Below are positions 1 to 8,946 of a DNA stretch of 64,000 nucleotides, piece by piece. The translations under genes were made by a program, and so were the position numbers. This DNA is from CAYGBW01 sp964348185 (GTDB taxonomy: Bacteria > Desulfobacterota > BSN033 > WVXP01). The notes under the pieces are model-generated. The model saw nothing but the letters and a program-made list of their open reading frames with translations, was not told the DNA's origin and did no database searches. Where the stretch lies: the NCBI GenBank assembly GCA_964348185.1, contig CAYGBW010000093.1, forward strand, positions 10,376 through 74,375. The letters run 5' to 3'. The first letter of the stretch is position 1; each line of letters starts with the position of its first letter.

Positions 1-1
1 G

Positions 2-1738
2 AGCCCTGTGATGCACGGCCCCATCAGCGACGTGGTGCCGTCAACCCCTATTTTTGAATTCTACCCCATCGGTTTTGTCAGCCTTTCAGAATACCTGGAA
101 AGGCAGGGTTTCCGCGTTCGAATCGTGAACGTGGCTCTCAAGATGTTGAAGCGTCCGGGATTTGACGTGGAGAGGTTCATCGCCTCCCTAAATCCAAGGC
201 TCTTTGGCCTCGACCTCCACTGGCTGGCGCATATTCAAGGAGCCCTGGCCTTGGCTGAAATTATCAAGCGGTTTCATCCCCAGACACCGGTCATTCTCGG
301 GGGACTTTCTGCCACGTACTTCCATGAGGAGATTCTGGGCCGATACCCACAGGTCGATTTTGTTGCTCGAGGGGACTCAACCGAAGAACCGCTCTGCCGG
401 CTCCTGAAAGCCCTCAGAGAGGGAGGGGACTTGCGGGAGGTTCCGAATCTCTCCTGGAGAGGCACCCATGGGGAGATCCGCGTCAATCCTCTCTCCCACG
501 TGCCGGAGAATCTCGACCATATTGCCATCGATTATCGTCACATCATGAAAAAGGTGGTCCGTTATCTGGACCCCTCCGGGTATGAGCCCTTTTTCAACTG
601 GTATACCTATCCTGTAACAGCGGTTTTCACGTGCCGGGGATGCATCAACGATTGTCACACGTGCGGCGGATCGGCCGATACTTTCAAGGCGATGGCGTGT
701 CGAAAACAGCCCGCCTATCGGTCGCCCCGTCTGCTGGCGGGAGACGTCTTTAACAGTATCGATCATCTCAATGCTCCTGTCATGATCATCGGGGACATCT
801 TCCAACCGGGGCGGGACTACGGATTCGAATTCCTCTCTGCACTCAGACAGCGCACGATAAAGAACCACATCGCCTTTGAGTTCTTTAGACCCCCATCCCG
901 AGAAAAACTCGAGAGAATTGCCGAGACGGTTCCCAATTTCAACATCGAGATCTCGCCTGAGTCTCATGACGAAGACGTCCGGCGCCGTTTTGGAAGACAG
1001 TACGACAACCGGTCCCTGGAGGAGATGATCGAGAACGCCTTGGACTTGGAATGCAAACGCATCGACCTGTTTTTCATGATCGGCCTTCCCGGCCAGACCT
1101 ATCAATCCGTCATGGATACCGTGGAGTACTGCCGGGACCTTCTGGAACGATTTGGAAAGAATCGTCGGGTGATCCCATTTATCTCCCCCATGGCCCCCTT
1201 TCTCGATCCGGGAAGCACCGTCTTTGAGCATCCCGAAGCGTTCGGATACAGAATTCACTACAAAACAGCCGAAGAACACCGCCAGGCGCTAATGTCCCCA
1301 AGCTGGAAGTATATGTTGAATTACGAGACAGAGTGGATGAGCAGGGACGAGATCGCCTATGGTACCTACGAAGCAGCCCTCAGACTCAACCGTCTCAAAG
1401 CCCGGTACGGCCTCGCCGATCCGGATACTGCGCGGGTGATTGAACAGAGGATCCAGGATGCCGTCCAACTGATGCATGAGATTGATCGGGTCGTGGAAAG
1501 GGTCGGGCCGGAAGACCAGGAGAAAGCGTTGGGCCAGTTGGGGGTCCGCTTCAGCCATCTCGACATGGCGACCATTTGCGGTAAGGATGAACTCCAGTGG
1601 CCTACCCACTTTTTTCGGATGAACTGGTTCAAGATCCTCAAGACCCTTCTCCTGCCAACCCATCCCAACGTGGCATTCCAGGAGAAATTCGATGGTGTAC
1701 AAAGAACAACTCCTCAGCCAGATCCCCAAGGTCGATGA
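2..1738 (+). CDS. B12-binding/radical SAM domain protein (5' end outside window)
   Basis: Seen: an open frame enters from the left edge; GTG and ATG codons at positions 8 and 11 are in frame, but family members normally have about 20 more residues before the motif DVVPSTP, so the true start probably lies upstream. The N-terminal part (to about residue 160) resembles a cobalamin-binding Rossmann domain, with VILGGLSATY and FVARGDSTE. The central part carries CRGCINDCHTCGG, which contains the CxxxCxxC radical SAM [4Fe-4S] signature. Known of the family: such enzymes cleave S-adenosylmethionine reductively and often methylate or rearrange unactivated carbons. The substrate is unknown. The last 47 bases overlap selA, so the two are probably co-transcribed. 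Confidence 0.85.
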   Translation, partial: SPVMHGPISDVVPSTPIFEFYPIGFVSLSEYLERQGFRVRIVNVALKMLKRPGFDVERFIASLNPRLFGLDLHWLAHIQGALALAEIIKRFHPQTPVILGGLSATYFHEEILGRYPQVDFVARGDSTEEPLCRLLKALREGGDLREVPNLSWRGTHGEIRVNPLSHVPENLDHIAIDYRHIMKKVVRYLDPSGYEPFFNWYTYPVTAVFTCRGCINDCHTCGGSADTFKAMACRKQPAYRSPRLLAGDVFNSIDHLNAPVMIIGDIFQPGRDYGFEFLSALRQRTIKNHIAFEFFRPPSREKLERIAETVPNFNIEISPESHDEDVRRRFGRQYDNRSLEEMIENALDLECKRIDLFFMIGLPGQTYQSVMDTVEYCRDLLERFGKNRRVIPFISPMAPFLDPGSTVFEHPEAFGYRIHYKTAEEHRQALMSPSWKYMLNYETEWMSRDEIAYGTYEAALRLNRLKARYGLADPDTARVIEQRIQDAVQLMHEIDRVVERVGPEDQEKALGQLGVRFSHLDMATICGKDELQWPTHFFRMNWFKILKTLLLPTHPNVAFQEKFDGVQRTTPQPDPQGR

Positions 1739-3113
1739 CATATTGAGAGATCCGGGTGTTTCTCAATGGATCGATACGTACTCTCGAAACGTCGTCGTAG
1801 CGGCCATTCGTGCGGGTCTGGAACGTCTCCGAGGGGATCTTCTCGCTTTCCCCGAGGACAGAGTCCTGGATCGGGCGATGTTTTCCATGGAAGCGCTGAT
1901 GCCGTATTTCAGAGAGGCTATCGACCGGCAGGTCACGTGTCGCCTCAGGCGGGTCATCAATGCAACGGGGGTGGTCATTCATACCAACCTGGGACGGTCT
2001 CTCCTGCACGGTAGCGCAATCAACCAAATGGAAGAGGTCTCCCGCCATTTTTCCAACCTGGAATACGATCTGGAACAGGGACAGCGAGGATCTCGCTATG
2101 TCCATGTGGAGGAGATCCTTTGCACCCTGACCGGGGCTGAGGCGGCCCTTGTTGTAAACAACAATGCGGCTGCGGTCCTTTTGGTGCTTAACACCCTGGC
2201 AGAGGGCAGGGAGGTGATCGTCTCTCGTGGCCAACTCGTAGAGATCGGAGGGGCTTTCAGAATCCCCGACGTGATGCGCCGCAGTGGCGCCCGGTTGGTG
2301 GAGGTGGGAACCACGAACCGAACCCACCTCCAAGACTACGATCGGGCAATTGGCGAAGAGACGGCTCTGCTGCTGAGGGTTCATACGAGCAATTTCAAGA
2401 TTGTCGGGTTCACTGCTGAGGTGGCCCCCAACGAGCTGGTCGATCTCGGAAGGAGCCGGAACATTCCGGTCATGGAAGATCTGGGGAGCGGTTGTCTTGT
2501 TGACCTCACCCCATATGGGTTCAGAGAGGAACCCCTGGTTCAGGAGTCGATCAAGGTGGGCCTTGATGTGGTGACTTTCAGCGGTGACAAACTCCTCGGT
2601 GGGCCTCAGGCCGGGATTATTCTGGGGAGGGGGGAGGTCATCAGCCGTGTCCGAGCCAATCCGCTCAACCGCGCCCTTCGGATCGATAAGCTCACCCTTG
2701 CCGCTCTGGAGTCGACCCTGCGACTCTATCTGGATGAAAGCCGGGCGCTCCAGGAGATTCCGACCCTCGCCATGATAACGACCTCCCGGAGGAAACTGAT
2801 CCCGAAGGCGCGGCGTCTCCTCAGACAGATCCGGTCACAAGCCGGCGAGAGCCTTGAGGCTGTGATTCGGGAGGATCGTTCCCAGGTCGGAGGTGGCGCC
2901 TACCCTCTCCAGGAACTCCCCACCGAGGTGATCTCTATTCGGGCGAAGACCCTCTCACCAAACCAATTGGAAGAAAGGCTCAGAAGACATCGTCCACCCG
3001 TCATTGCCCGGATCCACAGAGATGAACTCCTCCTTGACCTCAGGACCATTCAGGATCGCGACCATTCTCTCATTGCTCAGGCCGTGGCTCGGGCTGTGAA
3101 CCAAGCGGGGTGA
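1692..3113 (+). CDS. selA: L-seryl-tRNA(Sec) selenium transferase
   Basis: This PLP enzyme converts seryl-tRNA(Sec) to selenocysteinyl-tRNA(Sec) using selenophosphate, in the cytoplasm. The 473-residue length is typical for bacterial SelA. The N-terminal tRNA-binding region is followed by the RRVINATGVVIHTNLGRS block (near residue 87) and by the PLP-lysine motif SGDKLLGGPQAG, with Lys at about residue 300. The ATG start lies 47 bases inside the preceding radical SAM gene, and the stop overlaps the next start as GTGA, so three genes form one operon. selB, selC and selD are not in the window. The gene implies that the organism makes selenoproteins, but I saw no selenoprotein here. Confidence 0.95.
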   Translation: MVYKEQLLSQIPKVDDILRDPGVSQWIDTYSRNVVVAAIRAGLERLRGDLLAFPEDRVLDRAMFSMEALMPYFREAIDRQVTCRLRRVINATGVVIHTNLGRSLLHGSAINQMEEVSRHFSNLEYDLEQGQRGSRYVHVEEILCTLTGAEAALVVNNNAAAVLLVLNTLAEGREVIVSRGQLVEIGGAFRIPDVMRRSGARLVEVGTTNRTHLQDYDRAIGEETALLLRVHTSNFKIVGFTAEVAPNELVDLGRSRNIPVMEDLGSGCLVDLTPYGFREEPLVQESIKVGLDVVTFSGDKLLGGPQAGIILGRGEVISRVRANPLNRALRIDKLTLAALESTLRLYLDESRALQEIPTLAMITTSRRKLIPKARRLLRQIRSQAGESLEAVIREDRSQVGGGAYPLQELPTEVISIRAKTLSPNQLEERLRRHRPPVIARIHRDELLLDLRTIQDRDHSLIAQAVARAVNQAG

Positions 3114-4081
3114 CAGAGCCGATGGAAAGAGCCTTTGCTTTCCTCGTTTCCAAGGGAGATGAAGGCAAACGATTCGACCGTTTTCTTCAACAACAGAACC
3201 TATCCCTTTCACGATCACAGATAAAGCGGTTGATTGATGGGGGCCAGTTCCTCGTCAATGGTCGACAAGCAAAGACTGCGGCCAAGCTCAAACCCGGAGA
3301 TCGGGTCAGCGGTTCGGTGCCAGCTCCCCTCCCTCTAGAGGTGAACAGGGAGGACATCCCCCTCGATGTTCTCTATGAAGATCCCCACATCATTGTGGTC
3401 AACAAGGCACCCGGAATGGTGGTCCATCCCGCTCCTGGCTTTTTTTCAGGAACCCTGGTCAACGCCCTTCTGTTTCACTGCAAGGATCTGTCGGGCATCA
3501 ATGGTGTCCTCCGTCCAGGAATCGTTCACCGTTTGGATCGGTACACGTCCGGCGTGATCGTTGCCGCAAAAAACGACCTGGCCCATGATTCACTGGTCAG
3601 GCAGTTCAAGAGTCGCACTGTGGAGAAACGCTACGTGGCCGTGGTCTGCGGTCACTTTATGGACCCGGCAGGTATCGTCACGGCCCCCTTGGGAAGGCAC
3701 CCCAAGAATCGCCTGTTGGTTTCCGTACACACGCGAAGTCCCAGACAAGCCATCACCCGGTGGAGGGTCCTCGAGGCCTGGAGACACTTTACACTCCTCG
3801 AGATCTTCCCTAAAACGGGGCGGACCCATCAGATCCGGGTCCATCTCTCTTCCATCGGTCACCCGATCCTGGGTGACCCGGTCTACAGCCGGAGAAAACA
3901 TCTGAGGCCTATCGAGAACACGGCATTGAGCCGTCGGGCTGGGGAGTTTCCGAGACAGGCCCTCCACGCCACGGATCTCAGGTTTTTTCACCCCCACACC
4001 GGCGAGCCTGTTGCGTTCCATGCCCCGCTGGCGCATGACTTGGAAGCAATCATTGAGTTTTTGAGGAGTAAGGATCGGTGA
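3110..4081 (+). CDS. RluA/RluD-family 23S rRNA pseudouridine synthase
   Basis: The product isomerises specific uridines in large-subunit rRNA to pseudouridine. Seen: an S4 RNA-binding domain at about residues 18-75 (RFDRFLQQQ, SRSQIKRLIDGGQFLVNG), then the catalytic motif HRLDRYTSG with the nucleophilic Asp at about 143, and the conserved KTGRTHQIRVHL block. The domain order and 323-residue length match RluD rather than the shorter RluA, RluC or RluE forms. The start is a GTG overlapping the selA stop (GTGA), and its own stop overlaps the pgeF start in the same way. The exact target uridines cannot be read from sequence. Confidence 0.92.
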   Translation: MTEPMERAFAFLVSKGDEGKRFDRFLQQQNLSLSRSQIKRLIDGGQFLVNGRQAKTAAKLKPGDRVSGSVPAPLPLEVNREDIPLDVLYEDPHIIVVNKAPGMVVHPAPGFFSGTLVNALLFHCKDLSGINGVLRPGIVHRLDRYTSGVIVAAKNDLAHDSLVRQFKSRTVEKRYVAVVCGHFMDPAGIVTAPLGRHPKNRLLVSVHTRSPRQAITRWRVLEAWRHFTLLEIFPKTGRTHQIRVHLSSIGHPILGDPVYSRRKHLRPIENTALSRRAGEFPRQALHATDLRFFHPHTGEPVAFHAPLAHDLEAIIEFLRSKDR

Positions 4082-4890
4082 TGGAAAAGCTCGGCGTTTC
4101 CTCCCTTCAGACAAAAGGCGGTCTGGGATTCTACCGGGCTCCCCACTTGGAGGCGACTGGCCGGCTCATCCACGCCTTTTCTACCCGACAGGGTGGGGTC
4201 AGTCCTCCTCCCTTTGAGTCGCTGAACCTGGGCTTTGACACAGGAGACAAGGCGATCCATATCCGAAAGAACAGGGAGATTCTCACCGACGCCTTTGGAC
4301 TCTCTCCTTCGGTCCTTCTCACGGTCAATCAGGTACACGAGGATGGTATCCTCGTGGTTGACTCGGCATGGCCACAGGACTATTCCGGAGCATCCTGTGA
4401 TGCCATCATCTCCGATAGACCTGGCCTTGCCATCGGCGTGTTGACCGCTGACTGCGTTCCTGTCCTCCTTTTTGACCCGGACCATCTGACCGTTGCCGTG
4501 ATTCATGCGGGTTGGAAGGGAACATCCCTTGATCTTCCGGGGAACACCGTGGCAACGATGGTCGACCGATTCAACACCCGGCCCGAAAATCTCATGGCCG
4601 TGGTGGGTCCATCGATCGGACCCTGTTGCTATGAGATCGATGAGCCCGTGTACTCGGTCTTTTCTCGTCGCCATGACAGCCGGTCGAAATGGACAAAGGG
4701 GGTTTCCCCCAGCTCCTGGATGCTGAACCTCCCCCAGGGGAACGTGGATCTCCTCGTCGAGTCGGGGGTTCGGCGAGAAAACGTCGTCCTCATCGACATC
4801 TGCACCCGTTGTCGAAGGGACCTCTTTTATTCCCACCGAGGAGACAGGGGAACCACAGGTCGACAGATCTCCTTTATCATGCTGAAATAG
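4078..4890 (+). CDS. pgeF: Peptidoglycan editing factor PgeF (YfiH, multi-copper-oxidase-like fold)
   Basis: The family corrects misincorporation of amino acids into peptidoglycan precursors and is a cytoplasmic purine-nucleoside-active hydrolase with a His/Cys zinc site. Seen: FSTRQGGVS near the N terminus, the metal-site motifs QVH (His about 87), TADCVPVLL (Cys about 126) and HAGWKGT (His about 143), and GPSIGPCCYEID. The 270-residue length is normal. The frame begins with GTG directly followed by ATG, and the GTG overlaps the stop of the pseudouridine synthase. It is the last gene of the four-gene + strand run; the next gene is convergent. Confidence 0.9.
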   Translation: MMEKLGVSSLQTKGGLGFYRAPHLEATGRLIHAFSTRQGGVSPPPFESLNLGFDTGDKAIHIRKNREILTDAFGLSPSVLLTVNQVHEDGILVVDSAWPQDYSGASCDAIISDRPGLAIGVLTADCVPVLLFDPDHLTVAVIHAGWKGTSLDLPGNTVATMVDRFNTRPENLMAVVGPSIGPCCYEIDEPVYSVFSRRHDSRSKWTKGVSPSSWMLNLPQGNVDLLVESGVRRENVVLIDICTRCRRDLFYSHRGDRGTTGRQISFIMLK

Positions 4891-5286
4891 AATGGTGTCG
4901 TTGAGCCACTGTCAGTGATTTTCCAGGGGATCGGGAGGCCATATAGCCAGCCGCTTGTCGTTTCCCCGGATGCTTCCAACGGCAAAGATCGGTCTCTTTC
5001 CACCGAACCCTTCTCAACCGATTGGAGCCGAGATTGATGGGATAGTTTCTTAGAACAAGACCTCTTTGCATTTTGCAAAGAAGTTAAAAATACGAAATCC
5101 GAATTTCGAATCTCGAAACAATTCCAAAATTCGAAATTATCAATGACCGAAACAGGTGGTATCGGAATCGTTTCCAATTTTGGATTCTGGTCATTCGATT
5201 TTGTTTCGGGTTTCGGATTTCGATATTCCGATTTGGTTGCGGCCAAAGGACGCCTTAGGATATTTGGCAGAAATGCGAATTCCCGC
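4891..5286. repeat. Intergenic region with degenerate inverted-repeat element
   Basis: This gap between convergent genes is locally AT-rich and full of TTCGAA, CGAAAT and GAAAC words. An 11-bp arm (CGAAATCCGAA) begins at 5093 and its exact complement ends at 5222; matching between them is imperfect. A 139-codon minus-strand frame over it has the low-complexity look of translated repeats (EIRNSDFVF) and is not called as a gene. No terminator was identified. Confidence 0.5.
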
Positions 5287-6501
5287 CTAATTCTGGGGAA
5301 CTGAGGGTTTCATCAGGGAGGTGGTCTCGGCCTGGTGGAAGCCAAAGACCTTCTTCGCCATGAAATGACCGAATTCATAGGCCAGATACAGGGGCGTTCC
5401 CCTCCGATCGAGAGTCTGGGGGAATTCCTTCCAGAAATCGATGGGCTCTTCGATGGGATACCGATCCGCGACCTCGTGACGGAAAACCTCCCACTCGCCC
5501 GGATCTGGACGGATCATGGAGATTCGGATCGACTCACAGCACCGTTGGTACTCATAAAAGTCGCCCAGGACCTCACTGAAGATCTCTTCAATGGCGGCCT
5601 TTTTGCGAGGCCACAGGGTTTCGAGAGATTCGTGAATCTGGAGAAGCGCGTTGCGCAACAGGAAATTCTCCACGCCCTTTTTGTCTATTTCTGTCGAGAG
5701 AATCTGTTCGACTCGCAGGCCGATATCGACCAGGCCTTCGAACTCCCGGGAAGTCGATTCCGTCTCCAGAGGGGCTGAGAGAATCACGACGACTTCCGAT
5801 AGGGGAATCCCTCGGGTCTCAGCCACTTCGATGGCATCTAGGATCGGGGTCACCCGGCCCACCCCTCCGTCGATCCACTGGGTTGACCGATCATAGGGGA
5901 ATCTTCCCGGACTGAATGCGATGGGAATGGCGGTGCTGGCGAGGATGATTTCGGTAGCGTAAGGGGCGAGGGCGTCGTCACTGGGGTCTAGAGCATAGTA
6001 TTTTCCCGTTTGAAGAGACACGACCCCTATTCGAAGGTGAGTCCCCGTTTGCCCGAGGTTCTTCCGAAGATCCCTGGCATTCTCATCAATCGCCTCTCGA
6101 AGCCGTGTATTGTCCTGAACCCCACTTATTTCTCCTAGCTGACGATACAGAATACCCCCAGGAAGAACCGCACTGATCACCTTTTCAGCCAGGGTGAAAC
6201 GTTCCTGAATGATCTCAAGACCGGTTTCGGCCTGCCGGATCCAGATATCTTTCAACTTCTCAAAATAATCCAGCCCCTGAGCCACCATCATGGCATTGAG
6301 CGCTCCAGAGGAGACGCCACAGATGATCCTGAAATGGTCCTGCCTTTCCTTGAGAAGATACTCGAGAGCCCCGAACTGAAAGATCCCCTTGGTCCCCCCG
6401 CCTGACAGAACAAGGGCCTTTTCTCCGATGGGCAAGGCAGGAACGGATTTCTTGGGAAGAAGGCTGGAAAAGATGCGAGCCCACAGGGACCCTCGTCCCA
6501 T
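5287..6501 (-). CDS. Patatin-like phospholipase family protein
   Basis: Predicted serine lipid acyl hydrolase with a Ser-Asp dyad. Seen in 404 residues: the glycine-rich oxyanion loop LSGGGTKG (about 33-39), the nucleophile elbow GVSSG (Ser about 64) and the catalytic DGG motif (Asp about 211). There is no signal peptide, so it is probably cytoplasmic or membrane-peripheral. The C-terminal 180 residues are not recognised beyond the patatin fold. It begins 4 bases downstream of the M42 peptidase stop, so the two are probably one transcript. Whether it acts on host lipids, its own membranes or storage lipid cannot be told from sequence. Confidence 0.88.
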   Translation of the reverse strand: MGRGSLWARIFSSLLPKKSVPALPIGEKALVLSGGGTKGIFQFGALEYLLKERQDHFRIICGVSSGALNAMMVAQGLDYFEKLKDIWIRQAETGLEIIQERFTLAEKVISAVLPGGILYRQLGEISGVQDNTRLREAIDENARDLRKNLGQTGTHLRIGVVSLQTGKYYALDPSDDALAPYATEIILASTAIPIAFSPGRFPYDRSTQWIDGGVGRVTPILDAIEVAETRGIPLSEVVVILSAPLETESTSREFEGLVDIGLRVEQILSTEIDKKGVENFLLRNALLQIHESLETLWPRKKAAIEEIFSEVLGDFYEYQRCCESIRISMIRPDPGEWEVFRHEVADRYPIEEPIDFWKEFPQTLDRRGTPLYLAYEFGHFMAKKVFGFHQAETTSLMKPSVPQN

Positions 6502-6505
6502 CAGA

Positions 6506-7582
6506 TCACCCCGATTCCCCTATCTCAGGCGCCCTCCGAGCCACCTCGATGACAAGAGCAACAGTCTGTTCGAAGTCTCTGAGATCGACGACGCTGCTTG
6601 GGGAATGGATATATCGACAGGGAACCGAGATGATCCCTGTCCGAACTCCCCCTCGGCTCAAGTGAATGGGCCCTGCATCGGTGCCGCCGTAAAGGGGCAC
6701 TTTGTGTTGCCATGGAATCTTCAGGGTATCCGCGGCGTGCTCAATGAAACGGACAAAGGCAGGATCCACGATGATCGATTTGTCGGCCACCGAAATGGCA
6801 GGCCCCTTACCCAGTCGACTCGGGCATTTGTGGCCAGGAGTGCCCGGGGTGTCGGCCCCAACGGTCCCCTCGAGGACCAGGGCCACGTCTGGCTGAATCT
6901 GGTAACCCGCCGTTTTGGCCCCCCGGAGACCCACCTCCTCGCCTACAGCGAAATTGGCGACCACGGTAAAACCCGGAAGGTTCTCGGTAAAATACTCCAG
7001 ACATCGGATGAGAACGGCACACCCTACCCGGTCATCGAGTGCCTTGCCCATGACACGATGTTCGGTCAGGATCTGAAAGGGATAGGCCAACGTTGCCGGT
7101 GTTCCAGGTCCGATACCCATTGCGAAAACAGCCTCTTTCGACTCCGCTCCCACATCGATAAAAAGGTCCTCACTCTTCCACGGCTTCTTCTGGTCTTCGG
7201 ATGTCTGAACATGAGGGGGCAAGGCGCCAATCACACCCCGGTATCTCTTGCCCTCTCTCGATCTGATCTCAACCTGTTGGCCCGCAAGTATTCGGGAATC
7301 CCACCCGCCCAACAGGGCGAATCGAAGGAATCCGCCCTCTTCCACATGACTGACCATCACCCCGATCTCATCCATATGGGCATCGAGCATGAGGGTGAAA
7401 TCTCGACCCGGATTCATCCGGACGATGAGATTCCCCAGGGCATCCGTCTCGATGTTGTCGGCCAGGTCTCTGACTTTCTCAGAGATCCAGTCGCGAACCT
7501 CATTTTCAAATCCTGATACCCCGAACCTATTGGATAGCTGCTCAAGGAGATCAACGGTGTTCACGGTCAAACCCTTTCTCAC
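6506..7582 (-). CDS. M42 family metallopeptidase (glutamyl aminopeptidase/endoglucanase family)
   Basis: Predicted cytoplasmic, di-metal, tetrahedral-assembly aminopeptidase that trims peptides. Seen: the metal ligand motif DAHMDEIG, the catalytic glutamates in GEEVGLRGA, the downstream ligand DPAF, and the C-terminal motif GGTDAGPIHLSR. The 358-residue length is typical. The best internal landmark is VDLLEQLSNRFGVSGFE, so the first 10 residues may be upstream of the true start. The patatin gene follows after 4 bases. Specificity within M42 (Glu/Asp, Leu or other) is not decidable here. Confidence 0.9.
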   Translation of the reverse strand: MRKGLTVNTVDLLEQLSNRFGVSGFENEVRDWISEKVRDLADNIETDALGNLIVRMNPGRDFTLMLDAHMDEIGVMVSHVEEGGFLRFALLGGWDSRILAGQQVEIRSREGKRYRGVIGALPPHVQTSEDQKKPWKSEDLFIDVGAESKEAVFAMGIGPGTPATLAYPFQILTEHRVMGKALDDRVGCAVLIRCLEYFTENLPGFTVVANFAVGEEVGLRGAKTAGYQIQPDVALVLEGTVGADTPGTPGHKCPSRLGKGPAISVADKSIIVDPAFVRFIEHAADTLKIPWQHKVPLYGGTDAGPIHLSRGGVRTGIISVPCRYIHSPSSVVDLRDFEQTVALVIEVARRAPEIGESG

Positions 7583-7782
7583 GAATCAATGGATAACGGA
7601 TACCGACGACTCTGACGGGACAGAAAGTGATTTTCTGAAGCCCATCTTCCCTGACTTGGTTCGTCGATTCCAACCGGGAGAGTGGCTGGCTTTCCCCAAC
7701 CTGAGGGGTAAGAACCTAGGCTGGCAGGGGCTCTCAATGAGTCTGAAGAACTGACCACACCCGTTGAATCGATCAAGCGATG

Positions 7783-8127
7783 CTACCCCGAAGTGGCACG
7801 AAGAAGAACTCCAGGGAACCGACTGAGGATATACTCAACAGATTCATTGGAGCGTTTGAACCTGAGAAGGGCCTCTATCTCCAGGAGTTGCTCTGACGAC
7901 AAAAGATCTCCCCTCAGTTCCACCCCGTAATGACTTTTGATTTTTTGGAGAAGGATCGTCTTGATCTCCCTTTCATAGGAAATGTAGTCAGGATCCGATG
8001 GGATCCTGAAGATTTTTCCGCCGTACTTAGAGCCGAGTTTCGAGGCCTCCTGGGATCTGACAAAGGGCGAAGAGAAAAAGAACGAGAAGAGAACCACGAG
8101 AGAAATGGCAAGGGTCGTTTTCTTCAT
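7783..8127 (-). CDS. Small secreted protein of unknown function
   Basis: No family was recognised. The 114-residue product starts with a clear signal peptide (MKKTTLAISLVVLFSFFFSS, then a likely cut after VRSQ), leaving a charged mature domain of about 85 residues rich in Lys, Glu and Leu with helical character. I chose the ATG at 8127 rather than an upstream in-frame one at 8160 because AAGGAGG sits about 11 bases before it and the signal peptide begins there. A candidate promoter lies at 8167-8195. The mature protein has no cysteines, so disulfides are not expected. Confidence 0.6.
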   Translation of the reverse strand: MKKTTLAISLVVLFSFFFSSPFVRSQEASKLGSKYGGKIFRIPSDPDYISYEREIKTILLQKIKSHYGVELRGDLLSSEQLLEIEALLRFKRSNESVEYILSRFPGVLLRATSG

Positions 8128-8166
8128 GGTGAAACACGCCTCCTTGTAGTGGAATAGCACCCTTTC

Positions 8167-8195
8167 CTCATACTCACATCCAAGGGATAGGTCAA
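8167..8195 (-). promoter_or_regulatory. Candidate sigma-70 promoter for the small secreted protein
   Basis: On the minus strand TTGACC (-35, 8190-8195) is followed after 17 bases by TATGAG (-10, 8167-8172). It lies 40 bases upstream of the chosen ATG at 8127. Hand-read; no measured start site. Confidence 0.4.
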
Positions 8196-8224
8196 TCCAA
8201 TCGATTCCGTCGCCCGAGTTTCCC

Positions 8225-8614
8225 TTAAATGGGGATGGGACAGCGTTTCAAGAGTGACTGAAGCTTTCGGTTCCCTCCAATTTCGAGTTTCAGTGATTTC
8301 AACCCGTGTTTATACCCCAGGGTTTCTCGTTCCTGGCTGTTCCAGACGACCTCGGTCAGGGCCTTGAGGCTGGAGAATCTAAAGTCGTCTTTGTAGTACA
8401 ATTCGATGATGAGCCGGTTTCCAGGCGAAACCCGCTCATTCAAATAAACAGAGAGTCCTCCGACTGCCGCGTTTTCTGCCATCCCCACCTGAATCGGTCC
8501 TTTCCTTCTGTTTTCAACGACGTGACAGTCAACGGGGAGGTCGATCAGATATCGACGGTACCTTCTCCTTTCCCTCATTCGAGGATCGAGTGTGTCGGCC
8601 TGGTTGTCGATCAT
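8225..8614 (-). CDS. PilZ domain protein with altered second motif
   Basis: PilZ domains bind cyclic di-GMP through an RxxxR arm and a D/NxSxxG loop. Seen: RERRRYRRYLIDLPVDC supplies the arginine arm near the N terminus, and the loop reads NAAVGG, so the usual serine is alanine. The remaining beta-barrel pattern (GNRLIIELYYKDD, LKALTEVVWN) fits a single-domain PilZ protein of 129 residues. The ATG overlaps the stop of an upstream 49-codon frame as TGATG, and AGGAAAGGA lies before it. Ligand binding may be weakened by the altered loop; that is inference. Confidence 0.75.
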   Translation of the reverse strand: MIDNQADTLDPRMRERRRYRRYLIDLPVDCHVVENRRKGPIQVGMAENAAVGGLSVYLNERVSPGNRLIIELYYKDDFRFSSLKALTEVVWNSQERETLGYKHGLKSLKLEIGGNRKLQSLLKRCPIPI

Positions 8615-8763
8615 CAGGATCCTTTCCTAAGGGAAATGCTCGTGTTTTCGTTTGAACTGTTGATGCATCTTCTGTGCCAACCGGTCTCCTGCCAGGCCGT
8701 GTTGAAATTCCCATTTTTCTTGATGTAAGCCACCACGCCCCCCACGTTGAAAACCCGCTCCAT
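8614..8763 (-). CDS. Possible 49-residue protein coupled to the PilZ gene
   Basis: No family recognised. This short frame (begins MERVFNVGGVVAYIKKNG) ends with TGATG shared with the PilZ start, the kind of overlap seen in translationally coupled pairs, and it lies between the PilZ gene and a candidate promoter at 8784-8812. Against it, GGGAG abuts the ATG without normal ribosome-binding spacing. It may be a small protein, a leader peptide, or chance. Confidence 0.3.
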   Translation of the reverse strand: MERVFNVGGVVAYIKKNGNFNTAWQETGWHRRCINSSNENTSISLRKGS

Positions 8764-8783
8764 CTCCCGGACTTTTGCTATTA

Positions 8784-8812
8784 AGTATGACAGATTTTCG
8801 GCTATTCTGCAA
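8784..8812 (-). promoter_or_regulatory. Candidate sigma-70 promoter upstream of the PilZ unit
   Basis: Minus strand TTGCAG (8807-8812), 17-base spacer, CATACT (8784-8789). It precedes the 49-codon frame and PilZ gene. Weak -10; otherwise the 8764-8946 gap shows nothing I can name. Confidence 0.33.
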
Positions 8813-8946
8813 CCGCTTGTCAGACTATGGAATCCTTGCTCAGGATGGTTTTTCCGGCTGTCAGAAAACCCGTTCTCTTATCATCGGAAACCCAGGGAGA
8901 CCGATCGCCGATCGCAGTCCAGGGGTCGAAAGAGACAACCAAAGAT

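Noticed and set aside
4827..5246. 139-codon minus-strand frame over the end of pgeF and the repeat
   Set aside because: Its sequence is translated TTCGAA-type repeat and overlaps pgeF; no domain.
6389..7516. 375-codon plus-strand frame opposite the M42 peptidase
   Set aside because: No family features; it is the shadow of a gene with clear catalytic motifs.
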